A stretch of 64,000 bases of DNA from Pagrus major (Eukaryota > Chordata > Actinopteri > Spariformes > Sparidae). Every line of letters starts with the position of its first letter. Position 1 is the first letter of the stretch. The notes beneath the pieces are model-generated. The model did not search any database and had not been told where the DNA came from. It saw only the letters and a list, made by a program, of their open reading frames with translations. Location: positions 12,895,446 to 12,959,445 of the forward strand of contig NC_133234.1 in assembly GCF_040436345.1 (NCBI RefSeq). Direction: 5' to 3'. This document shows, in pieces, positions 1 to 13,087 of the stretch. Both the position numbers and the translations under genes were made by a program.

Positions 1-250
1 CACCGTTATCCAACTTTAAACACGCCATAGACTCGGCTGTCACGCCGCTGAATCCACAGCGTCGGGTCCCGCTCGCCTCTGTGCGCAGTCTGCGGTGGAT
101 GTTTTCGTGAAAATCCTCGCCTGGCCCGCACAGCCAGTCCGGTGGGCAGATGGGGAGGTGCTCAGAAAGCGAGTGGAGTGGTGAGTGACAGCGAGCTCGA
201 CCAATCGCACTCATCGGCACGCCCACACCCTCGTTAGCGACCAATAGAAA
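1..250 (-). promoter_or_regulatory. CpG-rich segment, possible promoter and first exon of a gene leaving the window
   Basis: The first ~240 bases are much richer in G+C and CpG than the following AT-rich kilobases, as expected of a promoter or 5' exon. On the minus strand an ATG at positions 28-26 opens a short frame (MACLKLDNG) that runs off the left edge. I do not recognise the product. It could equally be an untranslated first exon, and nothing in the window confirms splicing. The direction is inferred only from this ATG. Confidence 0.3.
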
Positions 251-2270
251 GCCTCAAGCATCTCCGATACTTTCCCTCATGCTAGGTGGGCTTTAAAGAG
301 CCCATGACAGCAAAAACTATCTGCTATGTGAAACTGTTATGTTGTTGATATGAGCCTGAGCTAATATTTTTGCATTTCTGGCTGAAAAGACAGACTGCGG
401 GCCTACATTTATTCAGGTTATTTCTTTAGCCGATATATTTGTTTGTTTTATGTGGTGTGCTAATCTTTAAAATCCACAGCAACAGGACAGGGGAGCAAAG
501 GAGAAAAGAAACATTAGTATTTGTCAAAACATTTCTTATTCCTTCCTTTATACCAAATAAATAAAAAGGAAGGTTGCTAAACAGTAAAAACTGTCACCTA
601 AAATGAAAAATAAACAAGCTGATTCAGGCCTTCTTTTGTGAAGATAACTGTAGTATGTCCATTTGCTGAAGTATGTTTATTTGCTATGGTATGTTTTCTA
701 ATTAGTATTTAGCTTCTGCATGTCTAAATGCTTGCTTTGACAACATGTACAGTGTTACGTCAGGCCAGTAAAGCCATTTGAATTGAATTGAATCGCTACT
801 ATAATGAGTAAGATGATATACTGATTATTTGGCCTGTCACAGACACGTCCTACAATCCCCTCAGCTACTATTAAAGTGCAAATAAATAAGAGTAGGATAA
901 CAGAAGCCCACTGCAGCAATGTCATCTTATATCTCAAAAGTTTTGTACGTATAACTCATAATATGACTTGAAACACAGTGACATCATATTCTTGCACTTT
1001 AAAGGGGCACTATGTAGTTTTGGAGAAGAAATACACACTCAGAATGTTAATATTCAAAATATTAGGTAAATATGCAAACTCAGAAATATTAATTTTTTCC
1101 ATAACTGAATAAACAAGCTGAGTTTGTTTATTTAGGAAAAAAAATTTTTTTTAAAAAATCAGTCAATGAAGATCTTTCTCTTCTGATTAAAATGTATTCT
1201 CCAAAACTACATAGTGGACTTTTAAAAGAATGTATACATACATATATACATATAAAATTGATAACAACAAATGAGTAAATAACAGAAACAAAGCAATCAT
1301 TTTACGATGATTTTATTTGCATACATTACCCAATCGACCTTGCTTGGGGTTGTTATTTTCATACCACCACTACTACTGCATGGCATTTTGATAGATACAA
1401 GTAAAGAAAAAGAACATCTCAACCATATTGCTCTAATTCAAACTCAAACAAAGTCTCTCAAATGTGAATTTTAAACATGGAGAGCAACCACATAGTGATG
1501 TTTTGATTCCAGGCTCCACAGCACCATCTGTTGGTCTTACATTTCCAATGGCCCATGGTTGGGTCAAGTTAAGAAATGGAAAATAGAAAGAAAAAAAAAA
1601 GAAAGAAAAACACATTGTAAAAATATGTCAGAGCCAAATCAAGTGGGTATGTCTGAGTTATGGATAGCAGTTGAAGTTAAGTCAGGGAGTTTTGCAACTC
1701 TTCCACCATGTGGCTGTTTTTATGAGTGAAAATGTGAAGTGTTGCTCAATGCTGTGATGTTTTGAAAATGCTTTGCAGTGTGCTGGCACACTGTCTGTTG
1801 TCTTAACTCAGTGAGTAGTGTTATAAAATCTTGTTACTTCATTTATTTCATAACACTATGGGTAGCTTATCTAATTACACTATACAAACACAGTCACATT
1901 TGGCAAGGTGTCACGAAAATGTGTTGATGTTCTTTGGTTGTCCTCTGCTTGCGCTCTCATGAAGCAGTTTATCTCAGTCCGGGCCGACTTTCTCTTGATT
2001 TTGACAGGAAGACAGGAAAGTCAGGGAGTAATTAGGATTTCAGCAACTTAATAGTCTGACTGAAATGTGCATGCATAGAAAACCAGATCAATAACGTCTG
2101 TTGACATGGGCAGGTTCTCTGAAGTCACGTTTTTAAAATTTTCGAAGTTGATCCAGACTGGAAGATTCTCCTGGGGGAAAAACATGGCCTCAAAAGTCAT
2201 CATTCATACACAGACTCATCCATTCTGTCAATAAAAAGACAATCATTTACTCAACTTGTAAGAAGTACAA
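251..2270. other. Intergenic DNA, no gene seen
   Basis: AT-rich sequence between the CpG-rich left end and the presumed 3' end of the ablim1-like gene. It has no exon-like conserved frame; the short open frames on both strands have no recognisable product. It holds one short inverted-repeat element (999-1225, listed separately) and otherwise unremarkable sequence. Confidence 0.6.
999..1225. mobile_element. Non-autonomous DNA transposon (MITE), family B, copy 1
   Basis: Terminal inverted repeats begin TTAAAGGGGCACTATGTAG and end with the reverse complement (ACTACATAGTGGACTTTTAA). The inside is AT-rich with no coding capacity. Closely related copies with the same ends and the same internal stretch (around CATAACTGAATAAACAAGC) lie at 38976-39324; a shorter relative is at 40250-40413. 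A TA- or TTAA-type target is possible, but the termini contain the palindrome themselves, so the duplication cannot be read. Confidence 0.75.
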
Positions 2271-2273
2271 GAC

Positions 2274-2279
2274 TTTATT
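2274..2279 (-). terminator. Candidate poly(A) signal of the ablim1-like gene
   Basis: TTTATT on the plus strand, which is AATAAA on the transcript strand, about 1.19 kb beyond the ablim1-like stop codon. It is the clearest canonical signal in this stretch. A 3' UTR ending here would include the MITE at 2655-2929. Only transcript data would fix the real end. Confidence 0.35.
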
Positions 2280-2654
2280 TAGGGCGCTTGAGGTGGTGTG
2301 CTGTTACAGCATTGTCAGAATCACATATAAAGTCATATTTACGCAGCTAAGTCATGACAATCATCTTAAATATTCCTTTAACAGTCCGATAAAGCACATT
2401 TCAGTAATTATTCAGTGACATAAAAATACAGCTCACAAAAAATCTTATCTTTTCAGTTTTGTGCTTAAATATTTGTGTAACCAGCAGGCGACAAAGTGAG
2501 TAACAAAAATATAATATCTTGTGGGAGTAACAATGACAACATGGGTGAAATGCATGCAGCTCTTGAGGAAAGCATTAATTATCTGGTATCAGAATTGCAT
2601 GATGATAACAGTTTATGTACATTTCACGTAGCTGGCCTAACATCCTCCCATACA

Positions 2655-2929
2655 TTAAAGGTGCAATATGTAAGAATTTTGGCTGAAAACATACAAAACT
2701 TAAAACTTAAAGAACAGTTTTGACTCTTTTGGCATCTACGTATTGTGTCGCAAAGGATGTTTAGCATGCTAACAAGCTAGCCCTGGCTCATCCTGGTCCA
2801 AATATCCTCTGCTAGCTGTAAACACTTTCCTGATGCTTTGAGCTCTGAGTCTGGACTGCTAGCTGCACTGCTAACTGAGCTAACTAGCTAATGGCAACAG
2901 GTGGCCAATTCTTACATATTGCACCTTTA
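2655..2929. mobile_element. MITE, family A, copy 1
   Basis: The element starts TAAAGGTGCAATATGTAAG and ends with the inverted form (CTTACATATTGCACCTTTA). The middle contains runs of CTAACTGAGCTAACTAGCTA-type sequence. Related copies lie at 23892-24179 and 59104-59498, and a single matching end lies at 12565-12590. It has no coding capacity. A TA target duplication is plausible because TA borders both ends. It lies in the presumed 3' UTR of the ablim1-like gene. Confidence 0.8.
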
Positions 2930-3464
2930 CACTACGTGTTGATACGTTCTTGTAATTCCACCTCAAGCATTAGTTCTTCTCAGTAATGTTGGTGCTGATC
3001 ATAACCCAAGGTCTTGCACCGTCATTCCTAAATGATACATGTTTTGAAACAACAAAGCCTGGTCTCCGGCATCAAAGGTGATCATGTTACTTTCTCTATA
3101 GTTTCCACTTTTCGACATGCTATACGAATGCCACACTACCTGCTGCACTAACGATGACTGGGCATGAATTGTCTCAGTTGAATCGTCCAATATGAACGTA
3201 ATACCCGGGGAGACAGGGCTGACTTGGGAAAGACAAAAAAAATAATATATTATTGACTCCAAGAATATAGATAAATTGAGTTCTCATGTTCATATCTGCT
3301 TTGAGGTAATATAATTTAAGCATTATTCACTACAATAGCCTACAGAAACAAACGGGGAAACAACATATCCTGTCGCTGAAAAGACACAGTTTGCAAAGAA
3401 GGGGTGATCAGAACTTAACATATACTGCATATTAACACGAGTTCAAACATGCATTAGGCAGCAT

Positions 3465-6400
3465 TTAGAAGAGATTTGCCTTCCTCTTGATGTCGTTCCG
3501 TTTCCACAGTGGGAGTCTGTCAAACTCTTGAATCTCCATGCCAAAGATCTCAAAGAATGAATCCGGGGATAGGTGACGCTGCAGAGGAAAGCAGAAAAAA
3601 GAATAAAAGATTTAAGTCAGGGTGAAGTATTGGTAAACTGCACAGTTCATCTGTTTGGTGCATTTCTCATACTATGGGTCATCTTGTTTTTTAAGAAAAA
3701 CCTTTGAGGAGCGACAGATGATGACACTGTTGAGGAATTTATCCTGCTCTTAGTACGATTTAGTCAAGGTATGGGTAGTATTTTACCCAAGGTCGAGTGT
3801 GAAAAATGAATGAAAAATATTTTGCATTTGAATTTGTGCCCCACTTTTAGTGTGCAGTCTGTTCAGAGTGTCACATTGTAAAAGTGCTTTTCTCTCATGT
3901 TACTGTACCTCGAGTCTTGTTCTGTCAACATCCCTGGGAAGCTTCGCTCGTCCTCTATTAGCAACTGTGAGCATTTCATACGGGTAGACCTTGACACAAC
4001 AAAGACCGGTTGAGAACACTTTATCATCACATGCTATACCTGAACACAATTCTGTACATGAAAGGCTTCGAGCTATTGAGATACCAGGCAGAGTTATAAC
4101 ATCATGTACCATATGTACCATGCAAATATGGATAGATGTAATACCAGTGCTTCAGCCTTCAGGCTGCTTTTACATATACTGTTTAGTTATAAAGTGTGTT
4201 ACCTCAGCTCCATGGAGCTATTAAATGACTGTAGCAAATTTATCCTTCAGATTTCTTTGTATTTCCTTTTTTTGTACTGTATTATGATTCTTTTTTTTTT
4301 TTAGCTAAAACTCTCCTCTAGTAAACACACTGGCAGAAAATTAAATGGTAGCACGAATATGCAAATAATACTTGCTTTTGGTTCCAACAAATTAGGCATA
4401 GACACTCCTCTCTCCATTCCTGCTAATGGATGCAGACCGTCATGGATGAGCTACAGAATGAAGCAAACACATGCAATGGGAAAATGTCCTGGCAGGATTA
4501 GTCGCTTCGAGCTAAAAGCCAAAGCAAGTGAAGTGTACGTATGAAATGTGTGGGTTAAAGAGTTATGTCATCCGTGCAATATATGTATTAATGAAGAGAT
4601 CTGCAAATCCAGCTTTGCACTGAAATTGAGTTGATTGTATACTTCATATAACATGCAGACAGTCCTTTGGAAATGCAGTAAACCAAACAGGGAAAGGAAG
4701 CATGGCCATGATACAAAGCTCTGTTCAGTTATTCTCACATACCTTAAAGTCTGAAAGGGAAAAGGCAAAGGACAAGAAAGACAATTAATATTTACATAAT
4801 CATCAATTAAATTGATTTTTTTTTTCATCATAGATGAATAAGATTTAAAATGTCTACAAATCACCTCTGAATCTGTCACCGCTGTAACGAGAGAAATCAG
4901 CTGACCGTGGCTTAAAGAGAAGAAAACACATTAAAACATTATTATAGCAACTCAGATATCTTCAGGGTCATTAATTCCATCCATTAACTAAACTCATATA
5001 GTTTCTGAAGTTTGTTTCCCAATAAAACAACATAAAGCAATAAAAAGCATGTGTCACTATTTTGCAGCATGGAGTTGTGTCATAATCTAAACATGAAGTG
5101 AAGTATAAGCAGTCCAGGAAGCTAGTTGGACTCCATGTTATCAAAATAATGTATATTTCCATATTCAGCCGACTGTATCAAATGAAAATCACTTGCAGTA
5201 ACAGTAATATAGAATAATACTAAAGAGAGAATTAGGTATCAGTTGCGTTTCTCTTACCGGGTTGAGGCTTTTGCGCCCGTATGCAGGCAAGGAGGATGTT
5301 GGGGATGTGGAGGAATTTGGATCTATGTGAAAGTGAAACGGCAGACAGATTAGCTCGTGGTGAGACGACTTACAGCCAGACTCAGCTCTTTGCCAAATTC
5401 AGATCAGACTTACTGAGCAAAATATACCTCCTGGGGTTCTCTAATTAGCCTTCTGCTAATTCTTCTGAAAGACTGACTTCACAGTACTGTTCTATTTATG
5501 TACTCACATTTCCCATAAAACAGGTGTGACGTTAAAGCAGCCATTGTTTAGGTTAAGCTAGTTTACTTTACCAGGTGTTTACCCATAGCTTATATAGCCT
5601 GTATACTGATTTATATTGTAGTGTTACCTAAGTAAAGTTCAAACAATGACAATAAATCAAGCAGCATTCACATGAACTGGTGATAATGTGTTATTGTACC
5701 TTGCTGTTTATAAATCGGAGGCCTCTTGTACATGTTGAAGCCTTCGTCTGCAGATAGGAAAGAATGCAGCTTCATATTATTTTACACGGCAAAAACAAAA
5801 TGACGCATTGTTAGTAAAAACCTACTATAGTGTCCCTGTAGCAGCAAAGCGCCAAATCATTCCCTTTCCTCTTTTTTATAATATTATTTATGTGGAACAA
5901 CTTAAAATCCTGATTTTTCTCAAACTGTTTAACTTTACTTGATGCTTTAAAATTAGGGGAACAAAGCTTCATCACATCACAGAATTAGTCAGTCTTCTCA
6001 GAAAAAAGCCAAACAATGTGAAGACTGGGACCAGGCTCAATTCATAGTTCAATAGAGCCTCCGTGCACATAATTTAATTGCTCAAAAAAGTGTTAAAAGC
6101 TCTTTAAGTGCAAAGTTCGGTAAAGGTTCAACAGATGTACAATAGGTGTGGTGACATTTATGTCATATAGTACTGTACTGTCTAAACAAAACAGGCCAGC
6201 ACTGCAAATAGTGATGCTATAATGAGATAACAACACATTTACAACAAAGACAGTTTAGTTAGCAGTTTCTTAAATACAGTTTAATTTCATGTAATTGCGG
6301 CGTTGATCATCAGGATCATTTTCAGATTCCAGTGTTTCAAACTGACTAAATGTTGTAAAGCAGCGCTCACTGCTGCATACAGAAATCAAGGCCCTGCTGG

Positions 6401-9400
6401 TTGTTAGATTTCTTACTGATTTTCAGTTCCCAACAAAAAAAAACCATGCCAGCGATTACCGGTCAAAGCTTGTCACATCTCATACACACACACACACGAT
6501 AATACAGGCTTTGAAAAAAAAATCACAGCACTGCTATAAATAGACCTGTCTGTAGAGGAATGTGTAAGTGAAGTTGGGAACAGGCACAGAAATATTTACT
6601 TATTTAATCAATCAAACCAGTTTTATAAATACCTACTTTGGTGTAGATTTATTGAAAGGAGTGTATTTTGAGCTGTGGGTGAGGTGGCAGAACAATGGGA
6701 AAAGAAAAGGTAAAATATGCAACATGAGAAAAGGTGAAGACTAGTGAAATATCTGAAGGAAGCAGCTAGCTGGTTCTGTGTTCATCCTGTCTCCCATAAA
6801 TATGAAAAGAGTCAGTGTGGGCGACTGACAGTGTCTGAACTCTGACCACTAGATGGCTCAGTGTTTCTAAGAATAAAGTGAGCCACATCTCTGCGCCATC
6901 CTTTTCAGTGTCAACTCTGACCGTTTAACCTTAAACCAGTTTGCTTTTAGTTATTTAGGTGTTGTAGAAGTTTTTACCCTGCCACTGGATTCATCACTGT
7001 GCCTTGTAGTTAAGCATAAAATGGCGTAGGTGTGCATTTTTTAATAGGAAATTAGAAAATATAACAAAAGGTAGGGAGTGGAGAAGGGGTGCAGAAAAGG
7101 GTGGCAGAGGAGCGGGGGTTCCTACCTTTGGTGGGGGGAAGAAAGTGGTGACATAAAGGGGAAGTGGGGCAGGAGTCATTGTTGCCAGAGAATAAAGAGG
7201 GAGAAAGCATCAACCCTTTATAATATAACGAAAGAAGTGGAAAGAGGAGTAGGAGTTGTGGGGGTAGTGGAAAGGTGGTAAAACAGAGAAAAGGTGAGAA
7301 GAGTGTGGGTTAATATCTTTGCAAAGATAATATAAAAAAAGCTTGAGATGATTGAACTTCAGAGCGGTCTTCTCACCTGGTCGGTGGAAGTGTTGTGGTG
7401 ATCTGGACGGAGTCGGAGTGTAGCTATGCCGATTGTACATTGCATGAACTCCGAAACAGCCGTGACTTGTAGATTTTGGTATGCGCTTAATCACTTCAAA
7501 ACTCTCCTTGAAAGAAGAAAGACACAAACCAGTGTAAAAATAAACACCACAACAAATCCAAACTGTATGTGACCCGATGTCACAGTATTTCTACAGGTCT
7601 ATTCTACCTTAACTGAGTTAATATTTACCTCTGTGCTGTCAGATATGTTTCCTGGTGACTGAATTGGAAAGACAGGAGAAGAAAAATTAACCAGACAGAA
7701 ACACAACATACACAAGAGTCCCTTCAGGTGAAAACCTCTTATCTCCAAACTTGACCTTGATCTTATGCTAGCCTAATTTATGCATCTTTTGTTATAAATG
7801 TTTTATAGTAGGACGGTGTGTATAATATGCTTAAAGGGTCACTCCACCAATTTGACACATCAAAGTGTGTTTACAGGTCTTGAAGAGTACTACTGTACAC
7901 ATGAAAAAAGTAGTATAAAGCCTTTTGTGGCTCCAGAGGAAGCTGCATGTAATCTGATAAATTGCCTCCAGTGATGTCACTCGGTGGCTAAGTTGCATTG
8001 TGGGTAATGTAGGCAGCAGTCCACTGATCTTACAGACAGTTTAAAAACAATCGATCAAAATTGATACAGCAGAGGCAGAGATATCAACTTCTTTATTCCT
8101 CACATTTTTCTTTCTTTTCAAAATGTGATTACTGCATTACCCACAATGCAACTTAGTCACTGAGTGACATCACTGGAGGCAATTTATCAGATTACACGAA
8201 CTTCCTCTCGAGCCACAAAAGGCTTTATACTACTTTTTACACATGTACAGTAGTAAACCCCAAGACCTGTAAACACACTTTAATATGTAAAATTAATGGA
8301 CTTACCCTTTAACTCTGCAATCCACCAAACCTGGAGTTAAGAGGTTTTCACATAAAGAGAGACATGGAAGGAAGGAAACTAAAGGACTCGACTACAGAGG
8401 ATCCATCAGCTAATTATTGTAAGTTAGTATCAGGTGACCTGGCACAGAATATTAATAAATGCTCAACAGTACAACAAAAAGTAAATACGTTTTTAATCAG
8501 TCAACTCCGTAACAAGTAAGCAAACATTCTCTAATTGAAATTCCCTCTGTATATTTTTACAAATGCTAACTGTAAGAGAGTAAGTATCCTGTATACCTGC
8601 CTACATATAGACTTAGATAACATTTTGTTAATGTAGAACCACTACTGCTCCAAAACACTCTCAAAGACACATCTGTCACAAAAAATGTCTTTGCATTTTG
8701 GGCCAAAAACACTCAAATGTCAGAACAATAAAACAAGACCTCACTTGGTTTGACTCATAAATCAAACCAAGACACACAAACATGTCACTGGACATAACTC
8801 AGAGCGTGGAATGCAGTTACCTCTGCAGGGCTTTGCCTGTCCTGTCTGCTGCCTTTGTTGTCCATAGTAGAGGGGCTGTCGCTCACAGACTTATAAGATA
8901 TCATATCAGGATGCTCTATATCATATATAGCCTTGACTCTGGGAATTGCCGCTAAGTCTCGGTAATCAATGACCTCATTGTCTACTTTTGCCTGGGACCA
9001 GGACAGGGAGGAGAGAGGGGAGGATGTGGGTGAGGAGAAGGACACAGAGGATGGGAGGTAGAAGGAGCAGACAGTATGGGTAAGGTCAGGTCAAAGGTCA
9101 AATGTTGCTTATAACATCACAGCATGGAGGAATGAAACTTTACCCCACAACACCACAATGACTTTGGCACATGAAGTGGAAAGATTAATGTGATAATCTG
9201 TGGCCTTTTTCTGTTTCACTACATTATTTCTCAGGCTAATAATTATAAAAAGGCTCATGTTTTAAGATGTGTTATTGATGGGGGTAAAGTTTATTCCACA
9301 CACTAGGGTACGGAGGAAACAAAAGGACACTGAAAGCACTTTTACAATCAGTTGCAATCTGAATTGCCAATGCATTCAAATTGATGAACCAAAATCAATC

Positions 9401-12400
9401 TAAACTCCTGTTCAATATGTGGTTGAGTTTTATCACTATGTCAATGATTACATTTAAGATCTTTTTTGCACGCCCTTCATCATTCAACCACAATTGAAAT
9501 CCCATTTCTCTCTTACAAACAAGTTCAAAACTAGTTTCCGATCAGTCAAGGTGAAGTTGATCAATTTATAGAAAAATTGCATTTATATTTTTAGATTTAT
9601 AGTTTATTAAAGGGACAGTTCACCCTAAAACAAAAGATTCATATTTTTCTCTTACCTGTAGTAAATACTGTTTATCCATCTAGTTCGTCCAATACAATGG
9701 ATGGATATATATGGATATACAGTATACAGTATATATATCCAGGTTTCAGATCTTTGAACAGCTTCCTGTTCTCAAAATTATTACTCAAAATAATCCACAG
9801 ACCTTGTTGTGAGCAGTTTCATGTAGGAACTGTTTTCTTTCTACCGAACAAGCTCATGCTTGGTACAGTGCGGCATGTAAACATTAATGGCATCCTGCTC
9901 AGCTGAGTTGTATTGATAGCTAGCTTAGTTAGTTTAGTTAGCTTGAGCGCCATTTACCTCCATCATATTCGAGAGAAGGCAGACATCACTACGGCCAATG
10001 TCTCCCAAACTCTGCAACTCACACTAAGACAATCTAAATAGATAAATAGCGCAACAGGTAAGAGGAAACATATGTATTTTTTGATTTTGAGGTGTACTGT
10101 CCCTTTAAGACTCACACATTGGCTATTTTCCTAAATGTCTGTCTGCATTTACTGTCAAAAAGAAACGTCTTGCAACAGAGACACTTCGCCCATGCGACTC
10201 CCCTGTACAAATAAAGGGATAAATGACATGAAAATCAACCCATGGTGAATTGTGCACCACGGAGGATGCTGAGCAGATGTTGTCACCGGGACTTACACAG
10301 ATAGTGCGACCAGGACTCCCTGGAGTGCATGAACCCGGCCTGGAGCAGGAGCTTTCAGATGAAGATCTAGTGGTCTGAAGAGGGAAAAAAACACACCTTT
10401 GTCATAGGATGCTGAGAATGATCGGTTTCTGCTTCAGCTAAGGTGTCACTAGGCAGCCTCCATTGTTTTCGCTCAGTGTCTCTAATAAACACACACAACT
10501 GGATCATCTCATAGTTTCCTGTTACTAAAGTGGGTATAAGCCATCTCCAGAAATCATAATGCAGCAGTGTACAGCCTGGCATCATGCAGTTTATGTGCAT
10601 TGTTCTGTACTGTAATTGGCTCAAGATCTCCACTTTCATTTGTGCTGAACAATTGAATCAGCCAGACTTGTTTTGCAAATTGGATCAGAACTTAAAGGAA
10701 CAGTTTGCCTAAAGACATTACCTACTCAACCCTATGCCCATGGAAAGTCAGGTAAGGTTTCATTGTCCACAAAACATACCTCTTTATGTTTTTTTCAGTT
10801 GTTTTTTCACGTTTTAAAACTTCCTCTGACTTTCCATCGGAATGCAGGTCAGTAGATAATGACTGGGTGATCTGTTCCTTTAATGGTGAAAGAGCATACT
10901 AAATTGTGCGGCTACTCGTAGATGACAGGAAACAGCCAAGCATGCAGTACGGTCAGCAGTAACACATCATATACTACAGCTAACTGATTGAAAGCTTTTG
11001 TATGAAATGTAGTAATTAATACACATTATACAAACTGTACACGTGCTCTACAAATTAAAAGCTTCTCTTCATCATTCTTCGATGCAAAAGTCATAAGAAG
11101 GAATCTTATTCTGTGTATCAAAGGTTAACTTCTTTTCGCTTCTTTGCATTAGCACACTAGATGTAATTGGCCAGCCCGGTGAGCAGTGTGTTCATGTTGC
11201 ATGTGAAACAAGCGTGTGCGGTTAATCTCAAGATGTGAGATTACAGCCTGCTCACTCAAGAGAAAGCCACCAGTGCAAACGGCAGGCCCGCTCACAGTAT
11301 TGACCTTCAGTTCATGTGGGGGGTAAAAGAAATCGAGACAAGGTGTTTTTGGTCTGCTGACCTGGGAAATGACAGACATTTACACACATATCACACTCAC
11401 ATCCTCCTTGTAGCAGCAATGACACCAGCTATAGATAATAACTTATTATTTGGAGAAGTTATATGCATGATATAATGGCTTAATGTAACTAAGGACATAA
11501 ACTTAAGTACAAATTTACAGTTTTCGCAACTGTAAACTTCTACTCAGTGTACCCTAAAGTCATGAATGAGTAAGAGTAAAGATAATGTATTTAAATACTA
11601 CCTCTGTAAAAGTGGAAGTCAATCATACGAATAGCACTTGAGTGAAAGTATTTGATATTATATGTACTAAATTATCCAAATATTTTCTGGCAGTAGATGT
11701 AATTAAGTCTCAAAAGTGTCAAATAAATGTAATGAAGTGGAAAGTATAATATATATTCTTAAAATCCTGTTAGTTACTAGTTACTTTTTTTGATTACAAT
11801 GTTTCACACTTCCTGCTACAGTCATGTATCTATAAATTTGGCATTTCTAAATTTGTATTTTACTAATAAACAAAGAAGATTGAACTATCCAACAGTCTAT
11901 AAAGTGCAAAAAATTAGCTCAACCTTAAACATCTACAGCAGTAAAATGCAACATACATATAATGCAGTATTGCTTTAAGTAAATTTTGCTAATAATTCTT
12001 ATATACTTTTACTTCAGTAAGGTTTTGAATGCAGGTATTTTACTTTTTGCAGAGTCTTTTCCCCAAAAAATACTTTTGCAGCTATGTGGATATTGTGTCG
12101 TGTCATACCTTGATTCTAATCAGTGGTCTTACCCTGTAATTGTCCTCAGTTCTGCTGCTGTCTCTGCATTCTGGGTGCCAAACTGTTGATCCTGTGAAGA
12201 AAGCAGGGAAAGTTACTTACTGCAGTATGGCAAAAAAAATTACAGCATGCCAAAAGAAATGCACAGTTAACACAGTGAACAACCTTCAACGTACACTTTG
12301 AATGAGTGTAAGCGCGTATATTCACTTAATCCAACTGACCTTGCAGATACATTTCGTCGCCTTCTGTGAACATTTTGTCACATCGGCTGCATCTGGCACA

Positions 12401-13007
12401 GGTGGGGTGATAGTGTTTGTCCCCTGCCTGTAGAAAACAACGAGAAAGAGATGGAAGCGTCATAGTTAGGCCGATCTAGCAAGGAACTAGTTCGTCAAAT
12501 GATAAAACTAATCTGTAAGAACTGTCCTCACATTCTGTTGATCTTTTTCTTTTTGTTTTCAACTAAAATTCTTACGTATTGCACCTTTAATAGAACTTTA
12601 CTGAAAAACACATCTCAAAATGTATTTCAGTATCAAGTGATACAAATACAGACCAGGAGCTTCCTCTTCACTCAGGATTTCTCACCTCGAGGACTTTCCC
12701 AGTTATAAACTTGTGACATGCTTCACATTGTACCCCAAACTGAATCTGGTAGTCCCGCTCACAATAGGGAAGGCCATCTCTGAAAAGTCAAAACAAACAC
12801 ATGTATTTCATCTGTGCGTTAGCTGTTATGGACTCTAATTAATGTAATTTTGTCATAAATAAGAGACTTATATTTACTTGCTGATATATTCCCCGCTCAG
12901 AACTTTCCGGCAGGCTTTACACTTGAAGCAGCCGAGGTGCCACTGGCCGCCCAGAGCTAACAGAGCCTGGCCATTTTTGATGTCTCTACCACAGCCAGAA
13001 CAGTCTG

Positions 13008-13087
<80 letters not shown>

